This document shows positions 19,016 to 28,653 of a stretch of DNA of 64,000 nucleotides, piece after piece. The DNA is from Rheinheimera sp. D18 (GTDB taxonomy: Bacteria; Pseudomonadota; Gammaproteobacteria; Enterobacterales; Alteromonadaceae). The notes below the pieces were generated by a model. That model had not been told where the DNA came from and made no database searches. It saw nothing but the letters and a program-made list of their open reading frames with translations. Made by a program: the position numbers and the translations under genes. Position 1 is the first letter of the stretch, and each line of letters starts with the position of its first letter. The stretch spans positions 744,001-808,000 of the forward strand of contig NZ_CP037745.1 in assembly GCF_004345025.1 (NCBI RefSeq), written 5' to 3'.

Positions 19016-19231
19016 TACAACCTCAATCTGTAATAGCTTGCCAGCTTAGTTGGTAGTATAAGGCACGACCGTGCGAGATAGGTCGGTGAGATGCGGAATT
19101 TTTGGTAACAGAATATAACGCATGTAATGGTAGCTAGCTTTTTAGTAGCAGTTTTATGCTAGAATATAAGCACTTTTTGCCGCAGCGCGGTGTGTTTTAA
19201 TATTTACAACAACTTCAGATAGGGGTGGGAT

Positions 19232-19426
19232 ATGATGATGTTAGGCTCTGCGCTGATATTTGCTATAACGATATTGTGTTTGTTGGCAGGGTTAACCTTT
19301 CTGTTTTCAGCATTCTTTGTGCCGGCAACTGTTGGCGCAGAAAAACAATTTGAACAACGTTTAGAATACGGCATGTTTGCTGCGGCAGGCTTAATAGGCT
19401 ACGCGGTAATGTTGTTTATGGGCTAA
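19232..19426 (+). CDS. Small two-helix membrane protein, uncharacterised
   Basis: A 64-residue protein with two hydrophobic spans (about residues 5-29 and 48-62) joined by a charged linker (GAEKQFEQRLEYG). AGGGGTGGG stands just upstream of the ATG, and a strong hairpin terminator follows, so it looks like a real monocistronic gene. A possible -10 (TAGAAT, 19160-19165) lies 67 bases upstream. I do not recognise the family. Confidence 0.7.
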   Translation: MMMLGSALIFAITILCLLAGLTFLFSAFFVPATVGAEKQFEQRLEYGMFAAAGLIGYAVMLFMG

Positions 19427-19442
19427 GTAGCGTGCATTAAAT

Positions 19443-19474
19443 ATAGAAATGGCAGCGTAGGCTGCCATTTCTAT
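19443..19474. terminator. Bidirectional terminator between the small membrane gene and panC
   Basis: Perfect 14-base arms (19443-19456 and 19461-19474) around GTAG, with AT-rich ends on both sides. It lies between two convergent genes and can serve both. Confidence 0.8.
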
Positions 19475-19482
19475 CAGTACAC

Positions 19483-20334
19483 TTATACTTCTTCTATTAC
19501 TATATTGTCTATGATTCGCGTATTACCAAGCCAAGCGGCCGCTAAAACTACTTTTTTCTGCTCTTTGTTGGTGGCTAACGCTAAGTCGCTTTGCGCAGAA
19601 ATATCGATATAGTCTGGTGTAAAACCGGCATCAATTAACTGCTGCTTCGCTTGCTGTTCTAATTGGCGGTAGTTATGGTTACCGGCTAAAATTTGTGTGC
19701 GTAACTGCTTTAGTATTTTAAATAGAGCTGGTGCCTGAGCCCGTTGTTCTGCAGTTAAATACCCGTTACGTGAGCTTAGTGCGAGATCATCTTCGGCACG
19801 TTCAGTTTGCACGCCAACGATATCAATCGGCATAGACAAATCTATAACCATCTGACGAATAATGGCGAGTTGCTGATAGTCTTTTAAACCAAAGCAGGCA
19901 ACATCTGGCTGCACAATATTAAACAACTTACACACAATGGTAGATACACCGCGAAAATGCCCAGCACGGCTGGCGCCACAGTGTAAGTCGCCCAGTATTG
20001 GCACTTCAACATAGGTTTGTACATCTAGGCCACGTGGATACATCATTTCGGGCGTGGGTGTAAATACGACGTCGGCGCCATAGTCGCTTAACCCTTGGCA
20101 ATCGGCTTCTAAGGTACGAGGGTAGCTATGTAAATCTTCGTTTTTACCAAATTGCATTGGGTTAACAAAGATGCTGACTATAACTCTATCAGCTTTAGTT
20201 TTCGCAACCTCAACCAAGCGCAAATGTCCTTGATGCAGGTTGCCCATGGTAGGCACAAAAGCAATGGTTTCACCATTTCTACGCCAGATACTAATTTGTG
20301 CACGTAGTGCGTCAATCGAGTTAAGTATATTCAT
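19483..20334 (-). CDS. panC: Pantothenate synthetase (pantoate-beta-alanine ligase)
   Basis: PanC joins pantoate and beta-alanine using ATP to make pantothenate, the precursor of coenzyme A. The 283 residues match the family. The HIGH-type nucleotide motif [11 protein letters not shown] is near residue 30, the segment [21 protein letters not shown] follows, and the KMSKS-like loop is [10 protein letters not shown] near residue 185. It is 5 bases downstream of panB and shares an operon with it, as in E. coli. Confidence 0.97.
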   Translation of the reverse strand: MNILNSIDALRAQISIWRRNGETIAFVPTMGNLHQGHLRLVEVAKTKADRVIVSIFVNPMQFGKNEDLHSYPRTLEADCQGLSDYGADVVFTPTPEMMYPRGLDVQTYVEVPILGDLHCGASRAGHFRGVSTIVCKLFNIVQPDVACFGLKDYQQLAIIRQMVIDLSMPIDIVGVQTERAEDDLALSSRNGYLTAEQRAQAPALFKILKQLRTQILAGNHNYRQLEQQAKQQLIDAGFTPDYIDISAQSDLALATNKEQKKVVLAAAWLGNTRIIDNIVIEEV

Positions 20335-20339
20335 CGGCT

Positions 20340-21131
20340 TTAAAAACTATGTTCGTTACCAGGGAAAGTTTGGTTTTTTACTTCGCTAACGTAAGCACTG
20401 ATTGCACTTCTTATCTCACCAGTTTGCGCAAGATAGTTCTTAGAAAACTTAGGGATATAGCCGCTGCTGATGCCTAACAAGTCGTGCATAACTAATACTT
20501 GGCCGTCGGTGACGTTACCGGCACCAATACCAATAACCGGTATAGTTAATGCGTAGGTAATTTGCTTGGCCAACGCTGTTGGAATGCATTCTAGCACTAG
20601 TAGCTGTGCCCCCGCGTCCTGCAAGGCTTTAGCCTGAGCTATCATGGCGGCGGCTGCAGCATCGGTTTTACCTTGTACTTTATAGCCACCAAAAATATTT
20701 ACTGACTGTGGCGTTAAGCCTAAATGGCCACATACCGGCACACCACGTTCGGTTAGCGCTTTTACCGTAGCTAATAAAAACTCACCACCTTCAAGCTTTA
20801 CCATGTTGGCACCCGCTTGCATTAGCGGTACTACGCTTTGCATAGTTTGCTCTACCGAGGTGTAGCTCATAAACGGCATATCGGCAATAACAAAGGCGTC
20901 GGGAGCACCTGCGCGTACAGCGCGGGTATGGTAGGCAATATCGTTAGTAGTGACGGCTAGGGTGTCATTTTTTCCGTGCAGTACCATGCCTAATGAATCA
21001 CCTATTAGCAGTGTTTCTACACCTTGTTCGGCAAATAGCTTAGCAAAGCTGGCATCGTAGGCTGTAAGCATGGTGATTTTTTCACCTTGCAGTTTCATTT
21101 TTTGTAATACGGCAGTGGTGATTTTAGCCAT
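20340..21131 (-). CDS. panB: 3-methyl-2-oxobutanoate hydroxymethyltransferase
   Basis: PanB makes ketopantoate from 2-oxoisovalerate and methylenetetrahydrofolate, the first step toward pantothenate. The 263 residues carry the metal and substrate loops [33 protein letters not shown] and VKLEGGE of this TIM-barrel enzyme, with IPVIGIGAG and VMHDLLGIS later. It precedes panC by 5 bases and follows folK after about 50 bases. Confidence 0.97.
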   Translation of the reverse strand: MAKITTAVLQKMKLQGEKITMLTAYDASFAKLFAEQGVETLLIGDSLGMVLHGKNDTLAVTTNDIAYHTRAVRAGAPDAFVIADMPFMSYTSVEQTMQSVVPLMQAGANMVKLEGGEFLLATVKALTERGVPVCGHLGLTPQSVNIFGGYKVQGKTDAAAAAMIAQAKALQDAGAQLLVLECIPTALAKQITYALTIPVIGIGAGNVTDGQVLVMHDLLGISSGYIPKFSKNYLAQTGEIRSAISAYVSEVKNQTFPGNEHSF

Positions 21132-21166
21132 AATATCTCATCCGACCAATTCGCAGGAGGCGCAAG

Positions 21167-21183
21167 ATCGCACAAAGTGCGAT
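21167..21183 (-). other. Intercistronic hairpin between folK and panB
   Basis: ATCGCAC and GTGCGAT pair perfectly around a 3-base loop, beginning at the folK stop codon. There is no U-tract, so it could be a processing or stabilising hairpin that separates panB expression from the upstream genes. Confidence 0.4.
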
Positions 21184-21677
21184 TAGCTGCAACTGCTATC
21201 AAGTTTTTGCAGGCCATTACGCGGCAGCTGCCCAAGTATAGACGTTAGCGTTGTGCCATCGGGCAACACCAGCTGCGGTGCAATGTCATGCAGTGGATAC
21301 AACACAAACTCGCGGCTACGCATACCATAGTGCGGCACAGTTAAACGTGCCGTGTTAATGATGTGGTCGCCATACAGCAAAATATCTAAATCTAGCGTGC
21401 GTGGCCCCCAACGCTCGGCTTTACGCTTACGGCCTTGCAGTTGCTCTATTTGTTGCAGTGCATCAAGTAACTGCTCGGCTTCAAGCTTAGTATCTAAAGC
21501 GACAACAGCATTAACGTAGTCGGGCTGATCTTGTGGCCCCATAGGTTTAGAGCCATAAAAATCAGACACAGCGATTAGGCTGCAAAGTGGTAAATTACGC
21601 AATGCTTCTACCGCTAGTTGCAGTTGCGCTATAGGTTGCTCTAAATTAGCCCCTAAACCAAGATAACAGCGTTGCAT
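21183..21677 (-). CDS. folK: 2-amino-4-hydroxy-6-hydroxymethyldihydropteridine pyrophosphokinase
   Basis: FolK transfers pyrophosphate from ATP to the pterin alcohol in folate synthesis. The 164 residues are the normal length. Signature segments are YLGLGANLEQP at the N-terminus, PDYVNAVVAL near residue 55, and WGPRTLDLDILLYG near 90, whose two aspartates bind magnesium. It starts 3 bases after the pcnB stop codon, the same pcnB-folK pairing as in E. coli. Confidence 0.96.
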   Translation of the reverse strand: MQRCYLGLGANLEQPIAQLQLAVEALRNLPLCSLIAVSDFYGSKPMGPQDQPDYVNAVVALDTKLEAEQLLDALQQIEQLQGRKRKAERWGPRTLDLDILLYGDHIINTARLTVPHYGMRSREFVLYPLHDIAPQLVLPDGTTLTSILGQLPRNGLQKLDSSCS

Positions 21678-21679
21678 GT

Positions 21680-23152
21680 TTACGACTCTGACGATTTGCG
21701 TTTATAGCTGCGTCTGCGGCGTGGACCTTTATCGATGCCTTCTTTACCTAAGTGATTTATTAGCTGTAAGCGGCCTGTTTCGTCAGCAAATTGGAAACGT
21801 TCCCACCACAGTGCTAATTCTGGCAAGCCGCTGTCTTGGGCTTCAGCTTTGGCACGCAGCTGTAAAAAGTCATATGCGCCACGAAATTTGGGTTGTTCAA
21901 GCAGTTTAAATGCGCGACGGCCAGCCCGTTTTGTTAAACGACTTTGCAATGCCCAGATATCTCGCATCGCCAGTGTAAAGCGTTTCGGAATAGCGATAGT
22001 GCGCTGGATATCGTCTAAAACTTCAGTTATAGCAATATTCATGGCATCAATTTCACTTAAACCATCAATAACTAGGGCCTGACTGCGTAGTTCTACTGGA
22101 TACCATAGTAATGCGGCAAAAATAAACGCCGGTGTAACTGGTTTGTCCGCATCAACGCGTTCATCGGTATTTTGTAGTGCTTTGGTCGCTAATTGAAAAG
22201 CTTTACCGGCCGGATCTTGATTGATCAGCTTATCTAGCTGCGGCAGCAGTTGCTTTAATACCTTGGTGTCGCGCATTAGCATAAAGTTATCAAAGGCTTT
22301 ACCAACTAGCAGTAATTTTACTAGTTCGTCAAATAAACGTGCTGGCGGTATGTTTTTCAGCATTACGGCAAGTTGCGCTATAGGTTCTGCTGTAGCTGGA
22401 GCAATTTGCATATTTAATTTAGTGGCAAAGCGAATGGCACGTAAAATACGTACTGGATCTTCACGGTAGCGGGTTTCTGGATCGCCAATCAGCTCAATTT
22501 TACGTTCTGCTATAGCCTGCATGCCGTTGGCAAAATCGTATACCGAAAAATCGCTTACTGAGTAATATAAGGCATTAATAGTAAAATCACGCCGTTCGGC
22601 ATCTTCTTCAATAGTGCCATATACGTTGTCACGTAAAATTTGGCCATGATCGCTTAAACTTGCAGTTTTCTGCTTAGGAGCAACATCAGTTTCATCGTCG
22701 GCGCCACTATGGTGACCACGAAAGGTGGCTACTTCAATGATCTCGCGGCCAAAAACCACATGTGCTAAGCGAAAGCGGCGGCCAATCAAACGGCAATTAC
22801 GAAATACTTGCTTTACTTGCTCTGGGTTGGCACTAGTAACCACATCGAAATCTTTTGGTTTAATACCTAACAGTAGGTCGCGAATACAGCCGCCAACTAA
22901 GTAAGCATCAAAACCTGCATCTTTAAGCCGGTAGAGTACTTTAAGCGCATTAGGGCTGATATCTTTGCGTGATATAGCGTGCTGATCACGGGTTATGCGT
23001 TGCACCGCTGGCAGTAAGCTGGCAGCAGCAGGGGCACGAGGCGCACGCACCGGAGTTGGTGTGGTATTTTCTCGGCTAATTTCTTGGGCTTTATTAGCCT
23101 TGGACTTACCGCTGATGGTTCTGCGGCAAAAATCTAACACTCGCGAAATAAT
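21680..23152 (-). CDS. pcnB: Poly(A) polymerase I, probable AUU start
   Basis: PcnB adds 3' poly(A) tails that mark RNA for decay. The class II nucleotidyltransferase motif LVGGCIRDLLLGIKPKDFDV lies near residues 60-80, then GRRFRLAHVVFG, RRDFTINALYY and DPVRILRAIRFATKL of the tRNA-nucleotidyltransferase-like core. The C-terminus is basic (RRRRSYKRK). The start is notable: CAGGAG at 23165-23160 is 7 bases upstream of an ATT codon at 23152, and reading from it gives IISRVLDFCR, which aligns with E. coli IFTRVANFCR whose first codon is the known rare AUU. The only upstream ATG (23188) has no ribosome binding site. Reading from 23152 gives about 490 residues. gluQ lies upstream and folK downstream. 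Confidence 0.92.
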   Translation of the reverse strand: MISRVLDFCRRTISGKSKANKAQEISRENTTPTPVRAPRAPAAASLLPAVQRITRDQHAISRKDISPNALKVLYRLKDAGFDAYLVGGCIRDLLLGIKPKDFDVVTSANPEQVKQVFRNCRLIGRRFRLAHVVFGREIIEVATFRGHHSGADDETDVAPKQKTASLSDHGQILRDNVYGTIEEDAERRDFTINALYYSVSDFSVYDFANGMQAIAERKIELIGDPETRYREDPVRILRAIRFATKLNMQIAPATAEPIAQLAVMLKNIPPARLFDELVKLLLVGKAFDNFMLMRDTKVLKQLLPQLDKLINQDPAGKAFQLATKALQNTDERVDADKPVTPAFIFAALLWYPVELRSQALVIDGLSEIDAMNIAITEVLDDIQRTIAIPKRFTLAMRDIWALQSRLTKRAGRRAFKLLEQPKFRGAYDFLQLRAKAEAQDSGLPELALWWERFQFADETGRLQLINHLGKEGIDKGPRRRRSYKRKSSES

Positions 23153-23248
23153 GGTAATTCTCCTGAGCAATACCGTTTTATACGGCATTTTTAAAAACGG
23201 GCTAATAATACCGCAGCTAGGCAGAAAAAAGAATTAATCGGCCGACGC

Positions 23249-24142
23249 TTAACGAAATTCTGTAATATTTATTTCCAATTGTGCTGGGATTTGCTCCAGC
23301 CGCCAATTTTTACTCGCCCAGAGTAGCTGTTCTGTCACCGGTGCTAGCTTTAACTCTTTGGGCGGTGTATGCCCTAAGAAGCTTAAAACCTGAGTTAAAA
23401 CGCTATTTGCCGACCATTGGCTAATTGCCGTGGCGTAGTTTTGCTTGCTGAGTTTAAAGCCTGGCGCTAACACCGCCAGTGGTAGGTGGCCATAGCTGGG
23501 TGGCTTTGCTTTTAGTAATTGGCATAACGCTTGTTGACGCGGTGTCATCGGTAATAAGTCCGCACCACGAATAACCTCAGTAATGCCTTGATCAATATCA
23601 TCAATAACGACCACTAACTGGTATGAAAATAACCCATCGCGACGTTTAACTATGTAGTCTTCGTTGGCAAGTTCGGTACTTATATGCTGCTCGCCAAAAA
23701 TACGATCAGTAAAATAGGGTTGTACGTTGTTGCTGCACAGACGCCAAGCAAGTTTACCGGAATGTAATTGGCGTGGGGCACAATAATTATTATAAATACC
23801 GCCCAGCTCACTTATTTGCTTACGGCTACACTGGCAACCATAAACCAGCTGTTGTTGTTGTAATTGTTGAAAAATATCTTGGTAGCGGTCAAGCCGTTGG
23901 CTTTGATAAACCACCGTGCTATCCCAGTTTAGGCCATATTGCTCTAGAGTACGCAGAATATCGCTGTCCATACCAGCAACCATGCGTGGAGTATCAATAT
24001 CTTCCATGCGCACTAGCCATTGGCCATGCTGGCTTTTCGCCTGCAAGTAACTACCAACTGCAGCAATAAGGGAGCCAAAATGAAGAGGGCCGGAAGGCGA
24101 GGGCGCAAACCGGCCTATATAAGTAGGCATAACACCGGGCAT
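23249..24142 (-). CDS. gluQ: Glutamyl-Q tRNA(Asp) synthetase
   Basis: GluQ-RS attaches glutamate to queuosine at position 34 of tRNA-Asp. It is a truncated glutamyl-tRNA synthetase catalytic domain of 297 residues without the anticodon-binding part. The HIGH-type motif is APSPSGPLHFGSLIAA, zinc ligands are in YGCQCSRK and NNYC, and the KMSKS-type loop is FKLSKQN. It starts right behind the dksA stop codon, the dksA-gluQ-pcnB-folK order of E. coli. With queF in the same window, both queuosine synthesis and its further modification are represented. Confidence 0.95.
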   Translation of the reverse strand: MPGVMPTYIGRFAPSPSGPLHFGSLIAAVGSYLQAKSQHGQWLVRMEDIDTPRMVAGMDSDILRTLEQYGLNWDSTVVYQSQRLDRYQDIFQQLQQQQLVYGCQCSRKQISELGGIYNNYCAPRQLHSGKLAWRLCSNNVQPYFTDRIFGEQHISTELANEDYIVKRRDGLFSYQLVVVIDDIDQGITEVIRGADLLPMTPRQQALCQLLKAKPPSYGHLPLAVLAPGFKLSKQNYATAISQWSANSVLTQVLSFLGHTPPKELKLAPVTEQLLWASKNWRLEQIPAQLEINITEFR

Positions 24143-24143
24143 C

Positions 24144-24593
24144 TTAGCCGCCCAGTTGTTTTTCCTTAATTTCAGCTAAGGTTTTGCAATCGATACACAT
24201 ATCGGCAGTAGGGCGAGCCTCTAACCGTTTAATACCAATTTCAATACCGCAGGTGTCACAGAATCCGAAATCATCATCTTCGATTTGCTGTAACGTTTTT
24301 TCAATTTTCTTCAGTAGCTTACGCTCACGATCACGGGCGCGCAGTTCCAAGCTAAACTCTTCTTCTTGGGCGGCGCGGTCTACTGGATCCGGAAAGTTAG
24401 CCGCTTCGTCAGCCATATGATTTTTGGTACGATCTACTTCTTCGCGTAACTGTTGACGCCAAGCGTCCAGAATACGACGGAAATGTTCCAATTGCTTCGG
24501 GTTCATGTACTCTTCCCCGACAGCTTCTTGATAAGGTACTACGCCTGCAAGGGCTAGTAAGCCAAGAGTTTTGTTAGTATTGCCCTCTGGCAT
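24144..24593 (-). CDS. dksA: RNA polymerase-binding transcription factor DksA
   Basis: DksA enters the secondary channel of RNA polymerase and works with ppGpp in the stringent response. The protein has 149 residues. The coiled-coil tip acidic motif FPDPVDRAAQEEEF is intact, and the C-terminal zinc finger has CDTCG and CIDC pairs about 20 residues apart, so this is the four-Cys zinc-containing form. I chose the ATG at 24593 because AGGAG is 7 bases upstream; an ATG at 24599 directly abuts the AGGAG. It leads the operon dksA-gluQ-pcnB-folK. Confidence 0.97.
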   Translation of the reverse strand: MPEGNTNKTLGLLALAGVVPYQEAVGEEYMNPKQLEHFRRILDAWRQQLREEVDRTKNHMADEAANFPDPVDRAAQEEEFSLELRARDRERKLLKKIEKTLQQIEDDDFGFCDTCGIEIGIKRLEARPTADMCIDCKTLAEIKEKQLGG

Positions 24594-24782
24594 AATCATC
24601 TCCTGTAAAATGCCAAGCCAACATAATGGCGGCTATGGATAGCAGAATATTGCACGCATCGCAATCTGATTTAAAAGACGCGGCAGTATACAGATAGCCT
24701 ATAGCAACGTCATCTTTTTTCGAACGGCACGGTATAGCATTGTACTTAACTTGTTGCAACTGCAAAATGACGTGTCGGTGTT

Positions 24783-24808
24783 TTACCAGCAAAGCCTTGT
24801 GATACACT
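24783..24808 (+). promoter_or_regulatory. Candidate pepB promoter
   Basis: An extended -10 (TG-A-TACACT, 24800-24808) lies about 42 bases upstream of the pepB start codon, with only a poor -35 (TTACCA, 24783-24788). Confidence 0.45.
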
Positions 24809-24850
24809 CTAGACCATAAATAAGCGATATTTAGTCAACAAGGACAACTT

Positions 24851-26143
24851 ATGTTAGACGTGGTGCAAATTCAATTACAGTCAACTAATGCGGCAGATAA
24901 ATGGGGCAAAGCATTAATAACACCCGTAGCCGATGGTTTTCAAATTCATTTTAATCAGCAAGATGCCCTACGCAGTGTGCAAAAAGCGGCCCGCAGCTTA
25001 GACAACTTTGGTTTAACACAGGTACAGCTAACGGGTGAGCTTTGGAGCGTCGAGCTTCAGTGGGCGTTTTATCAAGGTTTTTGTTCAGCGAAAAAACAAG
25101 CTGGAGTAACGTTTTGTGGTGATGCCGCGACACAAACGCAACTTAAGCATTTAGTGCAGTGTTTTGCTTGGGCGAAAAAAGTTATTAATCAAGCACCAGA
25201 AGATTTGTACCCTGAACAGCTTGCAAAAGCCGCGATAGCCTTTATTACTGACGTTGCTGCACCTGGTACAGTGCAAAGCCAAATATTACTGGATGAGCAA
25301 CTATTAGCATCAGGTTGGCATGGCTTGCATGCGGTTGGCCGCGGTAGTGCACGTAAACCAGCAATGTTGGTGTTAGATTTTAATCCAACAGCTAATGCTA
25401 ATACGCCAGTGAGTGCAGCTTTAGTGGGCAAGGGAATAACGTTTGATAGCGGCGGTTACTCGATTAAAGCTACCGAAGGTATGTTAACTATGAAATGTGA
25501 TATGGGTGGTGCTGCAACGGTAACTGCTGCATTAGCACTGGCCATATTGCAGGGCTTAACTAAGCGAGTAAAACTTATTTTATGTTGTGCTGAAAACCTG
25601 ATTAGCAGCAATGCCTACAAATTAGGTGACATTATTACCTATAAAAACGGCACCACGGTTGAGATTGTTAATACCGATGCTGAAGGTCGTTTAGTGTTAG
25701 CCGATGGTTTAATGTGTGCAGCAGAAACTGGGGCGAAATTAATTATTGATGCGGCAACGCTTACCGGCGCAGCAGTAACTGCGGTAGGTGCAGAATATAA
25801 TGCTTTATTCGCACTAGATAAACCACTGGCGCAAAAAGCGCTAGCGTATGCGCAACAGGTACAAGAACCAACCTGGCCATTACCCTTAGAACTTTGGCAT
25901 CAGCAGCAGTGCCCATCAGCTTATGCTGATACCGCTAATAGTAGACCGGTAAAAGGCGGTGGTGCCGGCGGTGCCAGTAACGCTGCTGGTTTTTTAAGTC
26001 GTTTTGTACCGAACAACGGTGCAGGTTGGCTACATTTTGATTTAGCTGCCGCCTTTAACAACAATAATAGTGGTTATTGGGCCGCTGGCGCTACTGGGCA
26101 AGGTATTCGTACCATCAGCGCCACATTATTAGCTGAAGCCTAA
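24851..26143 (+). CDS. pepB: Aminopeptidase PepB (M17 leucyl aminopeptidase family)
   Basis: A 430-residue manganese/zinc aminopeptidase of the cytoplasm that trims N-terminal residues from peptides. The M17 signature NTDAEGRLVLADGL is near residue 278, the metal and catalytic lysine region is LVGKGITFDSGGYSIK, and MKCDMGGAATV follows. The short N-terminal domain and the total length fit PepB rather than the longer PepA. It is monogenic, with a promoter-like sequence upstream and a hairpin directly after it. Confidence 0.92.
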   Translation: MLDVVQIQLQSTNAADKWGKALITPVADGFQIHFNQQDALRSVQKAARSLDNFGLTQVQLTGELWSVELQWAFYQGFCSAKKQAGVTFCGDAATQTQLKHLVQCFAWAKKVINQAPEDLYPEQLAKAAIAFITDVAAPGTVQSQILLDEQLLASGWHGLHAVGRGSARKPAMLVLDFNPTANANTPVSAALVGKGITFDSGGYSIKATEGMLTMKCDMGGAATVTAALALAILQGLTKRVKLILCCAENLISSNAYKLGDIITYKNGTTVEIVNTDAEGRLVLADGLMCAAETGAKLIIDAATLTGAAVTAVGAEYNALFALDKPLAQKALAYAQQVQEPTWPLPLELWHQQQCPSAYADTANSRPVKGGGAGGASNAAGFLSRFVPNNGAGWLHFDLAAAFNNNNSGYWAAGATGQGIRTISATLLAEA

Positions 26144-26151
26144 TTAAATTT

Positions 26152-26178
26152 GCCGCACCTTAGCAACTAAGGTGCGGC
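26152..26178 (+). terminator. Hairpin after pepB
   Basis: GCCGCACCTTAG (26152-26163) and CTAAGGTGCGGC (26167-26178) form a perfect 12-base stem with a CAA loop, 9 bases after the stop codon. The following bases (TTACTAAC) are a poor T-tract. Confidence 0.65.
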
Positions 26179-26208
26179 TTACTAACTCTATTTAAGTTGG
26201 ATTAACCG

Positions 26209-28653
26209 TTGTTACCTGTTGCTGATGTGCTGCCAGAATTGCTGTTGTTATTGCAGCAACATAATAAAGTTGTATTGTCGGCTCCACCCGGTGCTGGCAA
26301 ATCGACCTTCCTACCGCTGTATTTATTACAGCATCCAAGTTATGCCAAAAAAACCTTGTTGATGTTAGAACCGCGCCGACTAGCGGCGAAAAATATTGCC
26401 GCTTATTTAGCTCAACAGTTAGGGGAAGCTGTTGGCGAAACCGTTGGTTATCAAATTCGCCAAGAACATAAGCATAGTGCTAAAACACGGTTACTTATTG
26501 TTACTGAAGGTATATTAACGCGTAAGTTACAGCAAGATCCTGAGCTATCTGACGTTGACCTGCTATTGTTTGACGAATTTCACGAGCGCTCGTTACATGC
26601 CGATTTAGCGCTAGCATTGTGCTTAGAGGTGCAACAGCTGCGACCCGAGTTACAGCTGCTTATTATGTCAGCAACATTAGACATGACTCATTTAGGTCAA
26701 GCACTACAAGCTCCAACCTTGCAAAGCGAGGGGCGTAGCTATCCGGTCACTATTGATTATGTACTACCCGAACAACAACCTATACCGGCGCAAATTGCGC
26801 GTGTGGTGCAGCAAGCTCTGCAGCGGCATTCGGGTAATGTTTTGGTATTTTTACCGGGACAAAGTGAAATTCAGCAGTGCGCGCAGTTATTAGTAAAGCA
26901 AGGCTTGCCGGATAATACTCAGCTGCACTTATTACTCGGTAGCTTAACACTAGCACAGCAGCAAGCCGCTATTGCCGCACCACCGGCAGGGCAACGCAAA
27001 ATAGTATTATCTACTAATTTGGCTGAAACCAGTTTAACCATAGACGGTATTACCGTAGTTATTGATAGTGGACTGTGTCGGCAAAGTCGGTTTAATCCAC
27101 GCCAGGGTTTAAGCGTGCTAGAAACCGCTGCTATTAGCCAAGCTGCCGCGACACAAAGGGCTGGCCGAGCGGGCCGGTTACTAGCAGGCCATTGTTACCG
27201 ACTAGATACTGCAGAAAAATGGCAACGTCGGGCGCGGTTTGAAGCACCAGAAATTGATAGTAGCGATCTAACTGCACTGCGTTTAGAGGTGGCAGCTTGG
27301 GGCTGTCAGATTAACGATTTACATTGGCTTACACCGCCACCGGTTGCGCATATAGTGGTGGCTGAGCAACTGCTGCAGCAATTAGGTTTTATTGATACCA
27401 AAGGCGTTATTACCGCTAAAGGCCGAGCTGCGCACCAACTTGGCACCGAGCCTAGGCTGGCCGCAATGTTATTGCATGCAAAAACGTTAGAGCAGCAAGG
27501 CCATGCTGGTGCTATGGCATTAGCTTGTTTGTTAGCGGCATTAATGGAAGATAGCCGCGTATTACAAGATGATATCTACAGCTTGCTGGGTAGAATGAAG
27601 CAAACTTTGCCTCAGCAATGGCAACAAGCACAGAGCTTTGCTCGGATCTTAGGTTGTCAGCTTAGTGCGGCAATGCCGACTGAATTAACGCCGATACTTT
27701 TATTGCGCGCTGTTCCCGATCGATTAGCCAAACATCGCGGCCAGGGTTATCAGTTATCAAACGGTATTGGTGCAACGTTACAACCGCATCACAGCTTAAC
27801 CGGGCAAGCTTGGTTAGTGGTTTTATATATACAACAGTTTGGTCGCGAAAATCGTATCTATCATGCGGTGGCTATTACGCCTGAGCAGCTGATGGCAGAC
27901 TGGCAAGATGAATTATGCTGGCAGACCCAAACCTTTTGGGATGATAAAGTCGGTAGTTTTTATACCGAACAGCAACTTAATTTTGGCCAGTGTCAGCTAG
28001 CGGCTAAACCTGCGCTATTACAGTTAAGTGCTGAACAAAAGCAACAGGCGTGGCTAAACTACATTACATCTAAAGGGCTTACTTGCTTAAATTGGAGCGA
28101 TAGTGCATTGCAACTGCGTAGTCGAGTTTTGCTGTTGCAGCAAAAGCAGCCCAATGTCGGTTGGCCAGATTTTTCTGATAGCACTTTGCTGAGCAGCATA
28201 AATAGTTGGTTGGGCGCATATTTAGCTAATATTAGTAAGAGTGCAGCACTGCAGCAACTGCCGGTGTATGAAGCATTAATGCAGTGTTTAAGCTATACGC
28301 AGCAGCAACTGTTAAATCAGCTATTACCTACACACTGGCAAGCGCCTACCGGTTCCAATATAAAAATTGATTACTTGCCCGATGCTGGGCCAAGGCTTTC
28401 AGTGCGTGTTCAGGAAATGTATGGTCAAATGCAGTCACCGACGTTACTGCAAGGTAGCCAAAATATTACTATCGAGTTGTTATCGCCATCGCGACAGCCA
28501 TTACAGGTAACACAAAATTTGGCTAGTTTTTGGCAAAACGCTTGGCAAGATGTACGAAAAGAAATGCGCGGGCGTTATCCAAAACACTATTGGCCAGAAA
28601 ATCCGGCGCAGGCAATGCCAACAACAAAAACAAAAAAGGCGATGCTAAAGTGA
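26209..28653 (+). CDS. hrpB: ATP-dependent helicase HrpB
   Basis: An 814-residue DEAH-box helicase of the HrpB type; its physiological role is not settled in the family. Walker A is SAPPGAGKST near residue 28, the DEAH-variant box is DEFHE near 123, SAT motif III is IMSATLD, and QRAGRAGR motif VI is near 320. The HrpB-specific C-terminal region with RYPKHYWPENP is present. The start codon is a TTG at 26209: the next codon but one upstream is a stop, and LPVADVLPELL aligns with the E. coli N-terminus. Its stop overlaps the mrcB start, as hrpB-mrcB also neighbour each other in E. coli. Confidence 0.94.
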   Translation: MLPVADVLPELLLLLQQHNKVVLSAPPGAGKSTFLPLYLLQHPSYAKKTLLMLEPRRLAAKNIAAYLAQQLGEAVGETVGYQIRQEHKHSAKTRLLIVTEGILTRKLQQDPELSDVDLLLFDEFHERSLHADLALALCLEVQQLRPELQLLIMSATLDMTHLGQALQAPTLQSEGRSYPVTIDYVLPEQQPIPAQIARVVQQALQRHSGNVLVFLPGQSEIQQCAQLLVKQGLPDNTQLHLLLGSLTLAQQQAAIAAPPAGQRKIVLSTNLAETSLTIDGITVVIDSGLCRQSRFNPRQGLSVLETAAISQAAATQRAGRAGRLLAGHCYRLDTAEKWQRRARFEAPEIDSSDLTALRLEVAAWGCQINDLHWLTPPPVAHIVVAEQLLQQLGFIDTKGVITAKGRAAHQLGTEPRLAAMLLHAKTLEQQGHAGAMALACLLAALMEDSRVLQDDIYSLLGRMKQTLPQQWQQAQSFARILGCQLSAAMPTELTPILLLRAVPDRLAKHRGQGYQLSNGIGATLQPHHSLTGQAWLVVLYIQQFGRENRIYHAVAITPEQLMADWQDELCWQTQTFWDDKVGSFYTEQQLNFGQCQLAAKPALLQLSAEQKQQAWLNYITSKGLTCLNWSDSALQLRSRVLLLQQKQPNVGWPDFSDSTLLSSINSWLGAYLANISKSAALQQLPVYEALMQCLSYTQQQLLNQLLPTHWQAPTGSNIKIDYLPDAGPRLSVRVQEMYGQMQSPTLLQGSQNITIELLSPSRQPLQVTQNLASFWQNAWQDVRKEMRGRYPKHYWPENPAQAMPTTKTKKAMLK

